Positions 44,534 through 56,330 of a stretch of DNA of 64,000 nucleotides are shown here, in pieces. Source of the stretch: Micrasema longulum (lineage: Eukaryota > Arthropoda > Insecta > Trichoptera > Brachycentridae); contig JAGVSM010002731.1 of NCBI GenBank assembly GCA_022494885.1, positions 62,001-126,000 of the forward strand. Direction: 5' to 3'. The position numbers and the translations under genes were made by a program. How positions within the stretch are numbered: the stretch's first letter is position 1; each line of letters starts with the position of its first letter. The notes beneath the pieces were generated by a model. That model was not told the DNA's origin. It worked only from the letters and a program-made list of their open reading frames with translations, and made no database searches.

Positions 44534-44738
44534 ATAAAATAAATAAAACAACTTTGTTTTTAACCACTAATTTTTATTTTTCACCGACCGGTTTCAAAGC
44601 AAACAGGCTTCTTTGTCAAGGTTACGTTAGGTGTCGTTAGTTACGTAAACCTTGACAGAGAAGCTTGTTTGCTTTGAAACCGGTCGGTGAAAAATAAAAA
44701 TTAGTGGTTAAAAACAAAGTTGTTTTATTTATTTTATT
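44534..44738. repeat. Large near-perfect palindrome, arms about 90 bp
   Basis: Left arm ACCACTAATTTTTATTTTTC, ACCGACCGGTTTCAAAGC and GTCAAGGTTAC; the right arm (44644-44738) is its inverted complement with few changes, around an 18-20 bp centre. Each arm contains a hammerhead-like order (TTGACAAAGAAGC / GCTTTGAAACCGGTC). It is probably a head-to-head pair of pLTR-like repeats. Confidence 0.85.
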
Positions 44739-45435
44739 AAAGATTAATTACTTATAAATACGAGTAGTTCTAATAAACAATGAGAACAATACAAACATTA
44801 CATTTTCGTTGGTAAATAATAATTTCTCTATGTGTAAAAATTAAGTTGAAAAAACATTGACGAAACTGCTTTTTAAAAGACTGAAACTGCTTTTTAAAAA
44901 CCCCAAGGTGTGGTTCCGTAAAAACGGATAATAACCAGGTAGAAAAAGTTTTGAGTTCCGTGGTATGTGTGGAGAGGAGAGCACAGGAGCGAACGTTTCC
45001 GGCGGAAGTGGGATGGCGCTTTCAACTTTTACATTAGCGAGCCGAGAGCAAACCGGAAATGGAAAGGAAGTGTGGACCGCAGGGTGGACTAGGAGTGTTC
45101 CTGGCAATTAGGGGCTGCATCTTACCAGACGCCTAAAGGACGGCCCCGGAGCCATAATGGGTTAGAGTTAAGGGATGATTAAGTACTGTGCACACATGGG
45201 GCGAAAAACGCCGTGTAACTACTTACATAAAGTCTAAAATCCAGACGTCTACGTGAAAATATAAACTTTTCAGAGAAGCTCCTTATCAAAATCATAATTT
45301 TCTTTTCCGCACTCAGTGAAGCAAAAGGCACTGCAACGGCACTCCAAGTGCAGTGTATTTCAATCATATGTTATGCAAAGGAGAGGTGGTCTAGTTCTAG
45401 TACTTCGAAATATTGCAGGAACCACCTTATCAACA
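44739..45435. other. No supported gene; moderately GC-rich patch
   Basis: 44940-45170 is GC-richer, with an 88-codon minus frame without a domain. A minus-strand ATG at 45155 followed by ten codons and a donor-like G|GTAAG at 45126 is noted separately as a rejected exon candidate. Confidence 0.4.
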
Positions 45436-45600
45436 AATATTTCATGTTGCCCCTTCCAGTACACTTCTACTACTCTACGAGGCGAACTTATCTTCACTAG
45501 ATTTATTATTTCAGTATTTATACCTGAGAGTATTCATCGAGTCAAAAACACTGGTCTAGGATTCTGTTTCCATTTCACAGACATGACATGAACAAACCAT
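45436..45600 (-). repeat. SINE-like repeat, partner of 22255-22440
   Basis: TACGAGGCGAACTTATCTTC, TATTCATCGAGTCAAAAACA and neighbouring sequence match the repeat at 22290-22390. Confidence 0.5.
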
Positions 45601-45807
45601 CACGCCGTTTCCTCGTAAGGGTAGGCAGAGAGGATAGAACGATATATTACTCTGTCTTTGCATACAGATCTCGCTTCCTCTACATTCATACATCTTCTCA
45701 TGCACGCGCGCCGATTTGACTTTTGAATGGTGGCAAAGCACATTGTTTTTCTAAAATCAAAAATTTAAAAAGTTAAAATTAAATTTATATCTTCATACAA
45801 TCACTTT

Positions 45808-45862
45808 GTAAAGCGACCTTGAGGTATTATACTACAAAAATGGTGCTGTATAAGTTATCCGT
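45808..45862 (+). repeat. LINE/SINE-type 3' hairpin end
   Basis: GTAAAGCGACCTTGAGGTAT followed by ACAAAAATGGTGCTGTATAA matches the tail family at 18480 and 39555, diverged. Confidence 0.4.
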
Positions 45863-46395
45863 AATAATAATAATGTCCATCTTGAAGTGTTTGTTGAATT
45901 TAGTCATGCTATATCTTTCTCGGTCCTTCTCCACATATTTCTGCATCCATCGACATTTGTATCCTAATCGTTTTAGGCATTCTTTCGCTGTCCATTCGCT
46001 CTACATGTCCAAACCAGCGCAGAGCTCCTATCTTGATTTCGTCGATAATGCTTATCGTTATTATACTTAAATAAATTTAACAAAAAGTAATTTAAGCATT
46101 TCAATTAGTAGCATACAGGAAGCTGTAACATATTTGGTACAATTAAATCTATTGCTGTAAAAAATAACATAGAGTATGCACATGGACCTAACATAACATC
46201 ACAAACAATTAAAGATAGCCAAATACGTGCCTAACATGAGCAAAAATATACTAAATATTTATAAATCCGGCCAGGATTCAAACTAATAGCCTCATGAAAA
46301 TGCAGTACATTCTTATAAATTCGACTAGGTTATTTAATATGAAAGAAATAAAAAATGTGCACGTGGCAGGGATTTCCGGTTTTCCATTTGTTTTA
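45863..46395. other. No supported gene
   Basis: An 83-codon frame (45819-46070) includes CGGTCCTTCTCCACATATTT-type sequence that may be LINE-derived, but no domain is clear. Confidence 0.3.
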
Positions 46396-47548
46396 TTTTT
46401 TATAAATTTATTGCAAAAAAATTGTATACATACTTAATAACAGAGAATCTATATAAAACGAATTAATTTAAAAAGAAAATGGAGTATTCTCTGTTTATGA
46501 TAGTCTCCATCTAACATGGATCAGCCTGTTTTAAGATGGAGATTTTTTATCTTTAGAGTATAAGTAGTTCTATACTAATAAAACAATAACATAAAAAAGA
46601 AAAACTAAAACTACTTAATTATAGATGACTAGCTAATCAAATGTAAGAAATTAAAAATCGTTATTATACAAATATAAAGTATATATATGTGCCAAGAATA
46701 CATGTTATTTAAACATAAATAATGTAGTATAATATATAATAAAAAACAATATAGAGCAATGAAATACATAAAAAATAATAAAGTACTACGAGTTTTGATT
46801 TTCATATGTTTTTCAAAAAAATCTCTCGCTACACTATTTATATGTGCAGTTATTTTTATTTTAAAATTTGTTTTACATTTTTGGTCTTTTATATTTGGCA
46901 ATAAATCATTAAATATTTTTGGAGCAATTACATTATATGGCTTTTTACCAAAGGCGGTTGATACAAATGGGACAATACAGTTAATTGTATAAAAAATCGG
47001 ATTGTGGTCCTGTGGCTAGTGTCTCGCACTCACGAACCAAAGGTCTGGGGTTCGAATCCCTCTCTACCCCAACTTAATTCCATTTTCTAATAGTGAGTTA
47101 TTTACAACTCGTTGAAAATGGCCCTTAAAACGAAATATTTGGGTAAATCATAAGAACGCAAATATTTTTATTTTTTTAAAAATTGTGTTGCTGAACGAGT
47201 GTTTATATTTTGTTGGGTTCTTTTGACCTCACTTAATTTATCATAAAATTTAAGTAGCAGGCACCTCACAAACCATTGTCTTACATCCAATATCTTTAAC
47301 TCAGCGAATAGATCTTCCGTTGGATACCTCAAAGGTTTTTTGAGAATGATCTTCATGATCCATTTTTGTGCTATTTTCACTGGTTCAAGGATTGAACGAG
47401 AGCAACCTCCCCAAGCTAAATTGCAATATAATAGTTTGCTTTGGCAAAAAGCAAAGTAAATTTGACTCATAAGTTTAGCATTCAAAATATTTCTTAGGCT
47501 TTTATAAATGTATGCTGATTCCATCATCATTATCATTATCATCATCAT
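46396..47548 (-). mobile_element. LINE C-terminal region split by a SINE A
   Basis: Read leftward: 47548-47175 gives SAYIYKSLRNILNAKLMSQI, then CNLAWGGCSRSILEPVKIAQ, FVRCLLLKFYDKL and NINTRSATQ. After the SINE (46991-47170), 46990-46890 continues CIVPFVSTAFGKKPYNVIAP and KIFNDLLPNIKD. The two parts join into one C-terminal LINE sequence when the SINE is removed. CAATT is shared at both junctions. The 3' end, about 46400, is T-rich on this strand. It is a dead, 5'-truncated copy. Confidence 0.8.
46991..47170 (+). repeat. SINE family A nested in a LINE
   Basis: A full copy: ATCGGATTGTGGTCCTGTGG, CTAGTGTCTCGCACTCACG, GGGGTTCGAATCC, CTAATAGTGAGTTATTTAC, GAACGCAAATATT. It is the best plus-strand reference for family A. 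It interrupts the LINE at 46396-47548. Confidence 0.9.
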
Positions 47549-47788
47549 TCCTTTTCCGCACCTAATGGTGCACTGATTGGTACACCAATTTCAGCATATC
47601 TTGATCGTTCTTGTTACATGAAGGTAAGATAATCAGTCTAACGCCTCAAGTACTATATCAATGAAATATTCTAGTGTAAAAAGACCGTTTTAAATAAATG
47701 TTTATATGAAAAAAACAACTATGTAGAGAATCGAACCCGAGAACTCTTGCATGGTAGGCAAACGCGTTGACCGTTAAATTACGAGGCC
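47521..47788 (-). repeat. SINE family B, near full-length
   Basis: Inverted: the end CATCATTATCATTATCATCA, GATAATCAGTCTAACGCC, then B-box GAATCGAACCCGAGAAC and head GCATGGTAGGCAAACGCG to ACGAGGCC. Confidence 0.85.
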
Positions 47789-47942
47789 GACGAGGCTTGT
47801 TTTTAACTGCCATAGAACACGAATATATTTACATTAGTAATATGAAAGTTAACATGGGTCTACCCTCTGTAACTATCCCCGCTTCGAAGGAAAATCATTC
47901 AGCATCGTGATTATTTCCGAAAAGGGTGATTTAAAAAACAAA

Positions 47943-48350
47943 GAACTTCTCAACAATGTTTGATTATGCCCAAATGCTTGCGGACTGGCTGAATTTCCTC
48001 CCTAGGCATTGCTACAAGCATTTGGACATAATCAAACATTGTTGAATTACTACCTGGTAAAAGAAGAAGTATAAAAATTGGAAAATTGTTTCCAGGCGTT
48101 GCCTAGTAGGTGATTTGGTTCAGCCGGATGAATCTCACCCACGTGATAAAGGTTTCAGCTCTTTCACTTCACAAAGGTCAACAGATGGAAGAGTTGAGGA
48201 AATGTGGATGTTCAAACATGGGCAGAATGGTAGATGTTACACAGTGTGTAAAGTGGCCACTTTAACCAGCCAATGACAGGTCATAAGCCCTGTAAATGCC
48301 TAGACTTCCAAATTTCACCTCGAAAACTTTTTCCCTCTCTGTTGAAATAA
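47943..48350 (-). mobile_element. Family R copy with an extra inverted outer arm
   Basis: AACAATGTTTGATTATGCCC, CAAATGCTTG and the inverted CAAGCATTTGGACATAATCA, AACATTGTT enclose a 40-bp centre at 47946-48040. The rest of the family follows in inverted order (CAGGCGTTGCCTAGTAGGTG, GATGAATCTCACCC, GCCAATGACAGGTCATAAG) and ends at TTCCCTCTCTGTTG. Confidence 0.8.
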
Positions 48351-48952
48351 ATTTAAAAAACAACTTCTCAAAAAGACTTGGATCGAAATGAGATTCGAAC
48401 GGGATATAAAAAAGCAAATTAGAGTTAATCATTGTTTTATTTACATTTGAATTACAAAATCTATCACATTCTTAGAAATTTTGTTGAGTTTTACCTTTTT
48501 ATTTATTTTAAAAATTGATTTCATGAAACAGAATAACAACAAAATACAATACCAATTACGAGTTTCACATAGGAATAAAACGAACAGTTCGCTAGGAGTA
48601 AAAAGAAGTGGGGTGGGAAAACAGGGAAGGAAGAGAAAAAGTAGAAAGAGTAAGTAAATATAAAACAATGCAAAAAGAAATAAAAATAAACATATAACAT
48701 ACCGTATTTTGCGGACAATAAGACGCATCGGACCATAAGACGAACCCAAATTTTGGTGAATTTTCAGAGGAAAATAGTGCGCCATTTGATCGGAAAAATA
48801 CAGTACATACATACTCAGACATGTATATATAATTATTAATAAAAGAAAGAAAACTAATAAACAAAAAAAAATATTTTAACCTTTAAATAAAATGTTTTCT
48901 TAAATGTTCTTCATCTCTGTTGTAATATGTTAACTTTAAATAAAAAGTTAAA
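48351..48952. other. No supported gene; short family R end at 48893-48938
   Basis: TTCTTCATCTCTGTTGTAAT at 48905 is an isolated family R terminus. A 90-123 codon set of overlapping minus frames is Phe/Tyr-rich low-complexity without a domain. Confidence 0.45.
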
Positions 48953-49020
48953 TTAAATACGAATGATACTTAAATCCTAACATATTCAAAGATTTCATCG
49001 CTTTCGCGATATCTTAGAGA
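48953..49020 (-). repeat. Third copy of the fold-back module at 41865-41952
   Basis: The complement contains CTAAGATATCGCGAAAGCGA, TGAAATC and GGATTTAAGTATCATTCG, parallel to the module at 41865 with several changes. Confidence 0.6.
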
Positions 49021-50181
49021 AGAGATGGGTATTTTCATTGTAAACTAAAATCTGTACAAAATCACTAGGGATATTTTTTTTTTAATAAAATCGTTTTTTT
49101 TTGTTCGAACGACCTTTATGCAAAATAATATCGGATAATTCGCAAATAGTACAAGAGTTTGTAAAACGCCATTTTAATGAGTTATTGTGGTCCTTTATCA
49201 ACTTCGTGATTATCCTGGTGAACCTAACGATTGTCAACTAGTAACGGTATTAAAAGATTTAAAAACATGTATACGGCGTAAATTAATTATTCGTAATTTG
49301 TAGCTTAAGGTACAAATCGTATTTTATTTCCATAGTAAATCAAAATGACCTTCCACCAAGAATTATATAGAATATTTTGCTTTTATTTTGAACAATTTTT
49401 GTACTTTTCGAAAGTTAACGTATTTAAAAATACAATACAACTAAAAGCGCGCTATGATTTTTGGCTGTTATTTTATGTAAATAAAAAACTGTTTGTTTTA
49501 GGTAGTTTTCCCAGATTTTTCATTGGTAAGTCAGTAAAATAGATATATTGTCAACCAAGACTTACGTTTGCAGTGATAAATGCACATTTTTGCTTTTTCC
49601 ACGGTAACGAGCCAGAAGGCCCAATTACACTGGTAAATTACAGCACACCAGGGGTGGTATTCTGAAAGGAATTGCAGCCCAGGGTTTGGAAAAATCACAT
49701 TTATTTGTTTGTGTTCTCATCAACTTTTGTTAATTGTAACGACAGAAAGTATTTTTACTTAATTTTGTAAATTTGATGTTTGTTACAGGAAACAATAAAA
49801 ATACCTGATCCAATTTCGCACCAAAGTCCTAAAACATGGCTCTGTCGATAAGTAAATCGATCGCGTAATAAAACTCCTTCGCACGGTTAATCGACCGAAG
49901 ATTTAACGATTGTTTGGAGCCGAGCAGCCCTAAGGGCTATAGGTTTACGATTTTAATGTGCCCTAAATAAAAGATCACGGCTGTTCAGTCTGCCAAAGAG
50001 GGGTTAACACTTTGTGACCCGTACCACTAAAAAGTCTTAATTAGTAAAGTCTTAAAAGTGTAAATGTATAAAAAATAAATGAAAAACAAGTTCACTTTTG
50101 TAAGTAATAAAAAATAAACTAAATGGTTTTAGCAACTCTTCAATTCAAAGCAACAAAGTTGATAAAAGTTGAGATGCTATT
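49021..50181. other. No supported gene
   Basis: Includes a 65-codon frame at 49345 without a domain, and a slightly GC-rich patch at 49560-49700. Confidence 0.4.
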
Positions 50182-50360
50182 TGGCGGCCTCCGTGGTGTA
50201 GTGGTCAAGACGCTTGACTCACGCACGGAAGGCTCCGGGTTCGATTCCCGGTGAGAACACAAAAATTTAAAAAATGTGATTTTTCTCAAGCCTGGGTGCT
50301 CTGTGATGTAATTCACCACTGTAATTAGGCCTCCTGGCCTGTTATGGTGCAAAAAAAAAT
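50182..50360 (+). repeat. SINE family C, intact copy
   Basis: Head GGCGGCCTCCGTGGTGTAGT, GCTTGACTCACGCACGG and B-box GGGTTCGATTCCCGG; then TGTGATTTTTCTCAAGCCTG, GTAATTCACCACTGTAATTA, GGCCTCCTGGCC and an A-rich end. It is the uninterrupted reference for the split copy at 29246-29740. Confidence 0.88.
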
Positions 50361-50504
50361 GTAAATGTAAAATGTAAAACAACTTGTTCGTTTAGATAAA
50401 ACGTTTTTTAAAATACAATATTATGACAAAATAAGTGAGTAAATACCTACTCAGCACCATGCAAAGGAACTGATAAAAAGGTAATCGCAAAGGTTTGCCT
50501 TCGA

Positions 50505-50945
50505 CTTAATGAAGCTCAGCCGAAATAACGTTAGGGTTATCACTAGAGCCCTTACAAGGCACTGCAGATTGAACTAGCACATTGCTAGAATAAACCTTTC
50601 CGAAGCTTCTAGATGCAGGTTCTGCAGTTCAGATGAGGAAACACCTATACACATTCTATGTGAATGTGAGGCTTTACATCATAAAAGGAGCCTCATCCTC
50701 GGGGGACCACTAAACCTGGGGATGTCAAAGAGCTCGCCCCTTATCTAATAGCCTGATACTTTACGGATCTGGGCTTGCAGGGGGGAATTAAACAAAATGT
50801 AAACTCTCGCCTTCCACACAGCAGCCAGGCTCTTTATAGACCTGGGCTTTGGAGGGCGAGAACTATTTATTATTACACAATAGATCTACACAGGTTGCAG
50901 CGATGTAAGGAGCTTGAATAACACTGACCCTTACGTCTAAGAATA
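50505..50945 (+). mobile_element. LINE C-terminal fragment (I/Jockey-like, post-RNase H)
   Basis: The frame reads SRNNVRVITRALTRHCRLN, stop, HIARINLSEASRCRFCSSDE, ETPIHILCECEALHHKR, ending near GLGFGGRELF-type sequence at about 50870. The C-x-x-C...H-x4-C cluster (CRFC, HILCEC) is the terminal zinc knuckle of I/Jockey-like retrotransposons. Stops are frequent. An AATAAAGAT near 50943 may be its polyadenylation signal. Confidence 0.75.
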
Positions 50946-51067
50946 AAGATATGACTAAATAAAAGACACTTTGATGGTTTTTTTAAAGAAGATTTATCAT
51001 GTCTTATATTCGATAGATGCCTATTATAATTATATTACATACGTACCTTGTCACAATTTTTATATTA

Positions 51068-51229
51068 TTATTTTTTTATAATGATAAACCGCTATGCATC
51101 TATTTCGAAGGCTTATCAGCAGGCGGGAAAGAGAAGATATGGAAGAAATGAAAAAAATACTACAACAGTCAGCAACTGGTGGGAATTAAACCCGTAACGC
51201 GACGGCAGTTTCACCAACTCCGCCACCGC
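51068..51229 (-). repeat. SINE family D copy
   Basis: The complement reads GCGGTGGCGGAGTTGGTGAA, CTGCCGTCGCGTTACGGGTT, AATTCCCACC, then TTCTTCCATATC and CCCGCCTGCTGATAAGCC, matching the copy at 56125-56330. Confidence 0.75.
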
Positions 51230-51690
51230 ACTTGCCTATAAACCGTGACGTTATTTTATAATAAATATAGATTATTTGATTTATTTTACAATATTTAAAA
51301 GTACTTTTAAACATTATTATTGATAGTAAAATATAATGGTAAGCTACGCATAATTGATTCTATGGACGATTCGCCCTTGCCTCCTAGTAATATAGAATCT
51401 TATAGGTAATTGGTAATTGGTGACTTGCGTGTGAGTAATAAAAGCTGTAAAACGAAATACGAGTTCATCTATTTAATCTAAGAGCCAGTTCATCCATCCA
51501 TCTACACATCCCGTCACAACCACCGTAATAACCATATAACTTTGTCTCTTCAGAAATATATTATATTTCTTATAAGTCGGATTTCACTGTGTTAATATTG
51601 TGCAACCCAATCAACGAGCCTCGGCTCTCTATTACTATTCCCGCACCTTTCTTTTAAACAGTTCAAATTGAAATATTTACTTAACATCGT
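51230..51690. other. No feature seen
   Basis: AT-rich sequence without recognised structure. Confidence 0.4.
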
Positions 51691-51694
51691 GTTT

Positions 51695-51860
51695 CTTCAC
51701 CTCCATATTTCATAATTCCTGGTCTTGCACCTGAAGCAAAAGGTTTGTTACCTGCCATCATGTACGAAATAATAACGATAGACTATGTATAATTGGAGTA
51801 AATATGCAGTTTCATTTGCACCATTACAAAAGGATAAGCAAATAATGATGATAACGATCC
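51695..51860 (+). repeat. SINE family B, 3' half
   Basis: CATAATTCCTGGTCTTGCAC, CTGAAGC, TGTACGAAATAATAACGATA and the ATGATGATAACG end match the family B body and tail. Confidence 0.55.
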
Positions 51861-52431
51861 TGGTATTTTAATAAAGAGAAATAGAAAAATGCATCGTAAT
51901 AAAAAATGCATCTCACGGTCTTAGGAGGTTAAGATACTGTCGCAATAACGGCACGTAACGACGCAACGGGACGTGATTGTAAAAGCTAACGAAATTGAAA
52001 TTGCGAAAAATTAATCAAAATATTTTATACGAAATTTAGTATTCTTTCAGTTTTCGTAATTATAAATACCACAGAAAGTCTTAAAATATTTTATTCACCA
52101 ACACAATTTGTAAAATAGATAAAGAATCTCTGAAATTTTGTTGAAAAGATGCCTTGCATATCAAATGAAACAAAAATTATTTCAGTAAAATCTGAATAAT
52201 ATAGGTACTAAATTAAATCAGCGTATAAAATTAAGAAATTTCAATAAAGCGGTTATTTTAAAGATGTGAAAATGGAAAAAAAAACGGTAAAATTATTACA
52301 TCCCAAAATTATGGTGTGTAAGGCGGATAAAAAATACAGCTCTGTGTGTGAAATAGAATCAGATATCTGTTCGATGGCAGGTACTATCAGGTAAAATTTT
52401 GAAAATGAAAAACGGTTGGGCATAAGTCTAT

Positions 52432-52672
52432 CCCGTAGTGTTGAGGTTTACGCATTTGCCTACTTAAGGTCCCGGGTTTAATTCCAGGCAGGTTCGATGT
52501 GAAATATTTGTCTTAAAGGTAATTTTCACCGAATTATTTCATAGTTCCTGGACTGCATTTGAAGTGTTAGACTGATCGTCTTGACTTTATGTATCAAAGT
52601 CGCCGCAGTTTAGGTACAAATGCACTGCACTATGCACCACTGTGTTCAAATGATGATAATGATGATTGCTAG
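52432..52672 (+). repeat. SINE family B, diverged copy
   Basis: Head remnants CCGTAGTGTTGAGGTTTACG, CATTTGCCTACTTAAGGTC and B-box GGGTTTAATTCC are followed by the body (CATAGTTCCTGGACTGC) and an ATGATGATAATGATG end. Confidence 0.65.
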
Positions 52673-53635
52673 TGCGGCGTCTTTAGCTAATTTGAAATAC
52701 ATATATTACCAAAGAAAAAATAAGGACATAAGGCTTTTTGTCAATTTTAAAAACTTCGCAATATATTAATGCCCTTAAATGTAGAGTTATCGACAGAAAA
52801 CAGGAATAAATTCCAGTGGTCATCAAATCTTTCTTCATTTTCTGGGTTAATGTTGGACTTCAGGATACAATAAATCTTGATTCACAAACAAACCGGAAAC
52901 ATGTAGACGCCCTATTTGGCCATAACGAATAAATTAGGACGTTTAAACTAGAATATCATTATTTAACAACAGTAATAACAAAGATAAAATGACATGAAAC
53001 ACATATTTACAGATATGGGAATAATAATTGGTCACCTTTAATGATTTTTTACTTAAATAATTCCTGGTACAATAATTTAATTTTACGATTTAAAGTATTC
53101 AAGAGATCATACAAGTTAACAAATCAAGATAAATTTGTAAAATCACCGAATCAATAAAACTTTTCTCATTATAAACTGTAACGAAACAACAAACGTAGAA
53201 ATCGCCCGATGGGGAAAATCAACGATTTTCCAGCGTGCTAAACACTTTGGTTTAGGGGTAATATTATTTATTTATTTTTGTTTGGGAAAAATCTACCGTT
53301 TTACATATATTGTATACAAAAAATAAGAATATATATATAAAAGAAAATTGTGAAAACAGTCAATAAAAAATTTCCACAGTGGTGTAAGCTATTGATTAAG
53401 TACATTATCAGTATCAAAATAAAAGCAATTGATAATTAAGAAATGTTAGGCACTTAGATGTTGCAAATAAAATAAAAATACATATATTTATACACAGTTA
53501 TAAAAATAAAGTTAATAGAAACATGATAAATTTAAATTTAAAGAATAAGAAAAGAAAAAAGTTACGTAAAATAATGTAAAAGGTACAAAGTATAATAATG
53601 AACACATGAGTACATACATAATTACTGACATCGTA
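52673..53635. other. AT-rich; possible inverted LINE tail from 53268
   Basis: ATTATTTATTTATTTTTGTT at 53267 looks like an inverted (AAAT)n LINE end, but no coding sequence could be matched upstream of it. Confidence 0.35.
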
Positions 53636-53639
53636 AAAC

Positions 53640-54135
53640 TAAACGGGTGTACTGTCTATAATCTCTTAATCTGTCTTCATTGGTGAGACGTAGAACTGAG
53701 ATGGACCTTATATGCATTTTCAAAATACTTAATGCTTTAAGTGATGTCCCATCTCTGTTGCAATCAATTTCTTTTCATGTTCCCAACCGTTTCACCAGAA
53801 GTCAAATCTGCTATTTATAAAATCTTCTAAGAGCAACTTTGGTTTTTATGCCCCAATGTCCAGAATGTGTAGATTGGTCAATTCATCACACGATTTTTTG
53901 TGATAGATCTTCCGGCTTTTCGTAGATCTCTTCACGACTAAACAGTGTGGGATGAAGTTGGATTGGCAGGGTTTAGCTCAAAGTTTTTGGTCTTTCGTTT
54001 TTTTTTAAATATTGTATACTATTATTGTTTTGCCCTTGTTTGTCTTTGCTAAATAGTTTTATGTTTTTTTTGTTCAGTTTCTTGCATTTATGTTTCTTCG
54101 TGTAATTGTTGTAATTGGCTTAGACCGTATATATA
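53640..54135 (+). mobile_element. LINE C-terminal fragment, tail-to-tail with the next
   Basis: The frame reads RTEMDLICIFKILNALSDVP, SLLQSISFHVPNRFTRS and further diverged parts up to about 54000. This is the end of a Jockey/CR1-type ORF2. The 3' UTR runs to a (TA)n run at about 54130, meeting the opposite LINE at 54140. Confidence 0.65.
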
Positions 54136-54139
54136 TATA

Positions 54140-55915
54140 TAATAACTAAATAAATAAATAAATAAATAAGGAATCTTCTATATTTCATATAGGAGAGATG
54201 AAAAATATCTGCGTGACCGGAGAGAACAGTATTATAATAATGACATGCTCCAAAGAAAAGGTAGTTTTTCCTTGAGTTAGTCCTAAGTACTGGCAAATTA
54301 AATGTAGAATGGAGTCTTGTTCTGTTGGGAACAAGATATTCTAAAGAACTTGTAAGTAAAGGGCAGCCTAAAACGTTGTTAACTAGTTTAAACAGGAATA
54401 TTTGATCTGCAATCACTCTTCTATACTCCAAAGTTTGAATTGAATTTGGTGTTCAGTGAAATTTATATTTTATTAAATTTATGAATTTCTTCTGTATCCT
54501 TTCTAGGTTGTTTATATATTTTTTATATTGGGGATTCCATATAATTGAAGCATATTTTAATTTACTTCTCACATATGTGTTATATAGCAATATAAATGTT
54601 TTAATGTTTTTGAAGTCAACAAGCATTTTGTATGCCTTATTAATAATTCCATTAATGTGAATATTGAACACAAACTTGGAATCTAAAACTATTAATAAGT
54701 CTCTGATAACGTTCTTCATTGGAACCAGTTTATTCATAAGAGTATACTGAAAATTTAAAGGAATACGTTCACGCGAGAAAGATATACAAGTTCATTTATT
54801 AATGTTAAGGGTAAGATAGTTGATGCGGCACTAATCTGAGAGGCGGCTCAAATCAGATTGTAGAAGGTTGCAGTCCTCAATTAAATTTGTTTTCATAAAA
54901 CTTTACTATCATCAGCAAAGAGTACATATTTGGCATGATGAAAGCATTCCTGAATATCGTTAATAAATATATTTAATAGAAGGGGTCCTAGAATTGATCC
55001 TTGTGGTACGCCAGATGTAACAGAAAAACAGTTTTATATCCAGAAATTACAACAGCTTGTGATCTGTTATCAATGTAAGAACATATCCATCGATACAAAA
55101 CACCACTGATGCCAATTAGTTTAATTTTAATAAATAAAGTTTTATGATTCAACTTTATCGAAGGCTTTACTAAAGTCCGTGTAGATTGAGTCAACTTCGA
55201 ATCGGTTGTCCATATTTTTCAAAAGATAATTAGTATAATAAACTAAATTTGTTGCGGTAGATCTTCCAGGTATAAAACCATGTTGTGAAGTACTAAAAGA
55301 AGATTTAAGTGCTTCAGATATTTGATCATAAATTATCTTTTCAAATAGTTTAGTTAAAATGGACAATTTAGAAATTGGTGTATAATTGACCTCCGAATTT
55401 AGGGCCTGATTTATAAATAGGAAAAATAAAAGCAGTTTTCCAAATATTAGGGACAACGTCATAATTTAATGACTTATTGAAAAGCAACACGAGCGTTCGT
55501 CCAAGTTGTTCAGCGCAGTTAATTATAAATATGGGTGGTATAAGATCAGGTCCAGCTCCTTTTGTGGAATCGAGATTCTTTGTGTAATTTAATACTAAAT
55601 CAGTATTGATTTCAATTCTGCTAATGTTAGTTGGCGAATCACTTAATATATCCGTTCTGTTATTCGATACATCTGATGGCTTTTCATAAACGGATTTTAA
55701 ACTGGTAGCAAAAAGCTCACAAGTATCTTGCCCGGAAGCGGCAACAGTTTCGTTATAAATTACCATTAAAGGAATAGGAGAAGATTTTTGTTTAGATTTT
55801 ATTTAAGACCAAAAAAGTTTAGGGGAATTACAGATGCTGGTTTCTGTGTGCTCGATGTAAGTTTTAAAAGCAGCTTTAGATTGAATTTTTTGTCTAGATC
55901 TTAAAAGAAAAAGTC
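54140..55915 (-). mobile_element. Jockey-superfamily LINE reverse transcriptase pseudogene
   Basis: Read leftward from 55915: SKAAFKTYIEHTETSICNSP, then STKGAGPDLIPPIFI, WKTAFIFPIYKSG, ISKLSILTKLFEKIIYDQIS, QHGFIPGRSTATNLVYYTN, VDSIYTDFSKAFDKVE (motif A), [20 protein letters not shown] (motif B), VLFADDSK (motif C, FADD), KTFILLYNTYVRSKLKYASI and the C-terminus RRVIADQIFLFKLVNNVLGC. Order and catalytic Asp residues are intact but frames shift at several places. The endonuclease is missing (5'-truncated). The 3' end is (AAAT)n at about 54150. Confidence 0.88.
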
Positions 55916-56124
55916 GGATAACCAATAGGATTACCGTACATATATTAAGATTATATAACGTAGAAAAAAGCTTTTGCATAGCATTAAAAACAAATGCGAA
56001 CTTATCGCATTTAGATAGAAACTAACCGACTCCATAATATTGACAAATATATATTTTAAGCGATCTTAATATAAATTATTGACTGAATTTTTTAAGTTAT
56101 CAAAGTGAGTTTAAGTATCTGACA
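55916..56124. other. Short spacer, no feature seen
   Basis: AT-rich. Confidence 0.4.
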
Positions 56125-56330
56125 GGCGTCGTGGCGCAGTTGGTTAGACGGCTATCTGTGAAACTGGCGTCGCGGGTTCGATTCCCGCCAGTTGCAAGAA
56201 AAAAATCCAAAAAAGATTTTTTTCTCAATTGGTCTGGGTGTTGTGGTGTATTTTTCATTACCTTCTTCCATATTCCCTCTATCCCACCTGCTGACAAGCC
56301 TCAAAATAGAGGCTTAGCGGGTTATTCCTT
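56125..56330 (+). repeat. SINE family D, intact copy
   Basis: Head GGCGTCGTGGCGCAGTTGGT (A-box-like) and GGGTTCGATTCCCGCC (B-box); body CCTTCTTCCATATTCCCTC and CCACCTGCTGACAAGCC; A-rich end. The head resembles a tRNA but the anticodon arm does not pair, so it is not a functional tRNA gene. Confidence 0.85.

Noticed and set aside
45126..45155. A minus-strand ATG followed by ten codons (MAPGPSFRRL) and a donor-like G|GTAAG, as a first exon of the PDZ gene
   Set aside because: The phase (0) does not fit the next visible exon, which needs one base from upstream, and nothing else supports an exon here.
48441..48864. Overlapping 90-123 codon minus frames as membrane protein genes
   Set aside because: They are Phe/Tyr/Leu-rich because the DNA is A-rich on the other strand; several frames overlap, which is typical of low-complexity DNA.
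56125..56200. Functional tRNA gene
   Set aside because: A- and B-box sequences are good, but the anticodon arm does not pair and the copy continues into a SINE body also present at 51068-51229.
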